From Oreocharis arfaki (lineage: Eukaryota; Chordata; Aves; Passeriformes; Paramythiidae): a stretch of DNA of 64,000 bases. The number at the start of each line of letters is the position of its first letter. The first letter of the stretch is position 1. The DNA lies in the NCBI GenBank assembly GCA_013398015.1, contig VZRR01010833.1, positions 434,001 to 498,000 on the forward strand. The letters run 5' to 3'. The notes beneath the pieces are model-generated. The model was not told the origin of the DNA. It did no database searches and saw nothing but the letters and a program-made list of their open reading frames with translations. The position numbers were made by a program, and so were the translations under genes. Positions 62,183 through 64,000 of this stretch are shown piece by piece.

Positions 62183-62240
62183 GATCACAGAATGGGTAAA
62201 GTTGGAAGGGACCACAGTGGTCATCTGGTCCAACCTCCAT
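62183..62240 (-). mobile_element. Short CR1-type LINE 3' end
   Basis: The plus strand has GATCACAGAATGGGTAAAGT, then TGGAAGGGACCACAGTGGTC and ATCTGGTCCAACCTCC, the reverse complement of a CR1 3' terminus of a different subfamily from the other two. Only about 60 bp is recognisable. A short AAAT microsatellite follows at 62316-62331. Confidence 0.85.
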
Positions 62241-63814
62241 GGGATGGGACTGTGGATTTCATTTGGGTACCTTTTAGGACAAACTCCACAGTATTGCTCC
62301 ACAAGAAATGTTACTAATAAATAAATAAATGGATTTCTAAAAAGTCAGCTATTGCTTTATCAAGATATGAGAATTTGATTTAAACAGACAAAAATATTTT
62401 TATATCTAATTTTGGCTTAAAAACAAACATCAGAATTTTCTGTAATTGGGATACATGAACCATCGCTTTTCTTCACTGGGGATACATGCTTGAAAAGACA
62501 AGCATTTACATTATTTATTTAATCCAATGTTTTACATAATATTTATCTTCTTTCAATCATAACAAATGAAAGAACCACATCAGTGCAGTAAATATACTCG
62601 AGGCTGAAGACAGTAATATTAAGTATCCTATACTGATTTTAAGTGATATTGACATGGTACAGAAACAGCTTCTGTTACACAAATTGCCAAGTAAAAAAAA
62701 AAAAAAAGGTATTTGAAGTCCTTCTCCTTTAAAGACTTTGAAAATGTTTGATGAAACAAGTTTTGTTTCTTATAACTTGGATGCAGCCATGTGAACTGAA
62801 TACGTAATCAGGTTCAGATAAACAAATTACAACAATAACAACAGCAAAGCTCTCTCATGCAGTTGCTAGGAATAGTTTCTAAGTGCTTTACCTAATGTGG
62901 GGTTCAACCTTAACAACATTTTTGTAACAGTTCCACTGCAATCAGAATAAGGATTTGTTGGATTTAACTTGGGTCTGCTACTAAATTCTGGAGTTTTTGT
63001 GTTTTTGTTTGTTTGGTTTGTTTTTTTTTAAATTCTTTGAGGTTTAACTGAGAATATTTTTTATGACATATAAAATGTTCTTTTATGTTTATGTCCACAC
63101 TTCAAATCAGACCGAGATCAAGAAGGAAACATGAGCTGTTTAATTCTCAGTATTTTCCATGTTCTCAAAAAGTACCCAACAGCAACTGTCCAGGAGTGCT
63201 GGAGTTGCTGAGCTACTCCACGATGAGCTGGAGGAAGGACCACACCCATCATATTATTGAAGTTGTGCCTGCAAACAAGGAGTGGCCTCAGCAAAGACCT
63301 CTAAAAATGGTCTCTCTGTCAATCTGTCAGTCTTGTCCTCCTGGATCTACCAACACCACAGAGTCATAAGAGCCTTGGTCTAGCTGTGGTTAATCCTGCC
63401 ACGGGCTTGACCATAGCTTTGATTTTCAACTGAGCAAGTTCAGTGGAGGAATTTTCCCCCGGGGTGCTGAGCTCTGCTCGGCAGCTAAACTACTCTGCAG
63501 TGAGTGGCTGCGTGAGCCAAGGTGACTGCTTGGGTGCCTCTCGGTGCTCAGCACTCGAAGAGAATTCACATTCGGTGGACTTGGAAAGGAATTTATTCAA
63601 AAAATTACATGAAGGTGTGCTAGTAGCAATTGCTACAACTTTTTTACATGAAACAGCAGAAATGAGATCACTATTCTAAAAAACTGCTAAATGTGAAGAG
63701 TTAACACAACTGTTGAATGGCTGGGATTCTGAGGAAAGATTGCAAGAAAACAAAAAGGAATAGAAGATTCTCATCTAAACAGCTATATTTAGTGCAGCAG
63801 CAAAAGGACACACA

Positions 63815-63847
63815 ATCTTCTTTTTCTTCTTTTTCTTCTTTTTTTCC
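63815..63847. repeat. Pyrimidine 9-mer tandem repeat (TTCTTTTTC)
   Basis: About three tandem units of TTCTTTTTC, then a T run, on the plus strand. It is intronic and has no visible link to a gene feature. Confidence 0.85.
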
Positions 63848-64000
63848 AAATTTTCTTTCCCAAAAACTGTTCTCACAAAAAGAGAAGGGCAATTTTCTGG
63901 ATCAATCAGCATGCATACACACAATACTTATTAAAATAACACTCCTTTAATTTCCCCACCATATTCATAGCATTTCCACAGCCTCCTGACCTTGACTCCA

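Larger units (their letters stand above)
59245..64000 (-). other. DMD: DMD intron 60 (partial)
   Basis: This is the sequence upstream of exon 61 on the sense strand. I looked for exon 60 (147 bp, ending RWKLLQ before the junction) and did not find it. It contains a short CR1 at 62.2 kb, a poly-A run near 62.7 kb, G/T-rich sequence near 63.0 kb and a slightly GC-richer block at 63.4-63.6 kb of unknown origin. Confidence 0.85.

Noticed and set aside
63623..63636. Perfect 14-bp palindrome GTAGCAATTGCTAC
   Set aside because: Short self-complementary words of this length are not rare enough in 64 kb of AT-rich DNA to merit a claim.
59245..64000. Search for DMD exon 60 to the right of exon 61
   Set aside because: No stretch matches the complement of the expected exon ending RWKLLQ, so it is taken to lie beyond 64000.
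1..64000. Undescribed multi-gene system, operon, CRISPR array, integrated virus genome
   Set aside because: The window is intronic sequence of one vertebrate gene. Nothing outside DMD shows coding, array or viral gene structure beyond CR1 ends and one doubtful LTR.

Overview
This is a window of vertebrate nuclear DNA, most likely from a bird. It holds no prokaryotic gene organisation. The avian call rests on three CR1-type LINE 3' ends, an otherwise low interspersed-repeat load, and small vertebrate exons separated by long AT-rich introns. Other CR1-rich sauropsids are not strictly excluded.

The window lies inside the dystrophin gene DMD, transcribed on the minus strand. Reading from high to low coordinates, it contains part of intron 60, exon 61 (59166-59244, 79 bp), intron 61 (12,568 bp), exon 62 (46537-46597, 61 bp), intron 62 (37,496 bp), exon 63 (8979-9040, 62 bp) and part of intron 63. 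The three exons have canonical GT/AG borders and phases that fit together exactly. They encode the end of the last spectrin-like repeat/hinge 4 and most of the WW domain. Exon lengths and peptides match the vertebrate DMD exons as I know them.

Inside intron 62 is a strong CpG island (about 15085-16100). It carries the internal promoter and private first exon of the short isoform Dp71. A minus-strand ATG in a near-ideal Kozak context at 15693 opens a 20-nt coding stub, followed by a GTAAGG donor. The stub is in phase with exon 63, so Dp71 begins MREQLRG-HETQ. The promoter region has no obvious TATA box, contains GC boxes and has a long pyrimidine tract on the sense strand. Full-length dystrophin reads exon 62 to 63 and builds an intact WW domain. 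Dp71 reads its own exon 1 to exon 63 and so has only the second half of that domain.

The rest is intron: three CR1 fragments, a possible old LTR near 44.3-45.1 kb, an 18-bp minisatellite within the CpG island, several A/C- or G/T-rich simple repeats, and a few striking inverted repeats. I found no nested protein-coding gene, RNA gene or undescribed system. The points most worth a second look are the Dp71 leader (uORF overlapping the start codon), the microsatellite that forms the exon 62 splice acceptor tract, and the unexplained palindromes.
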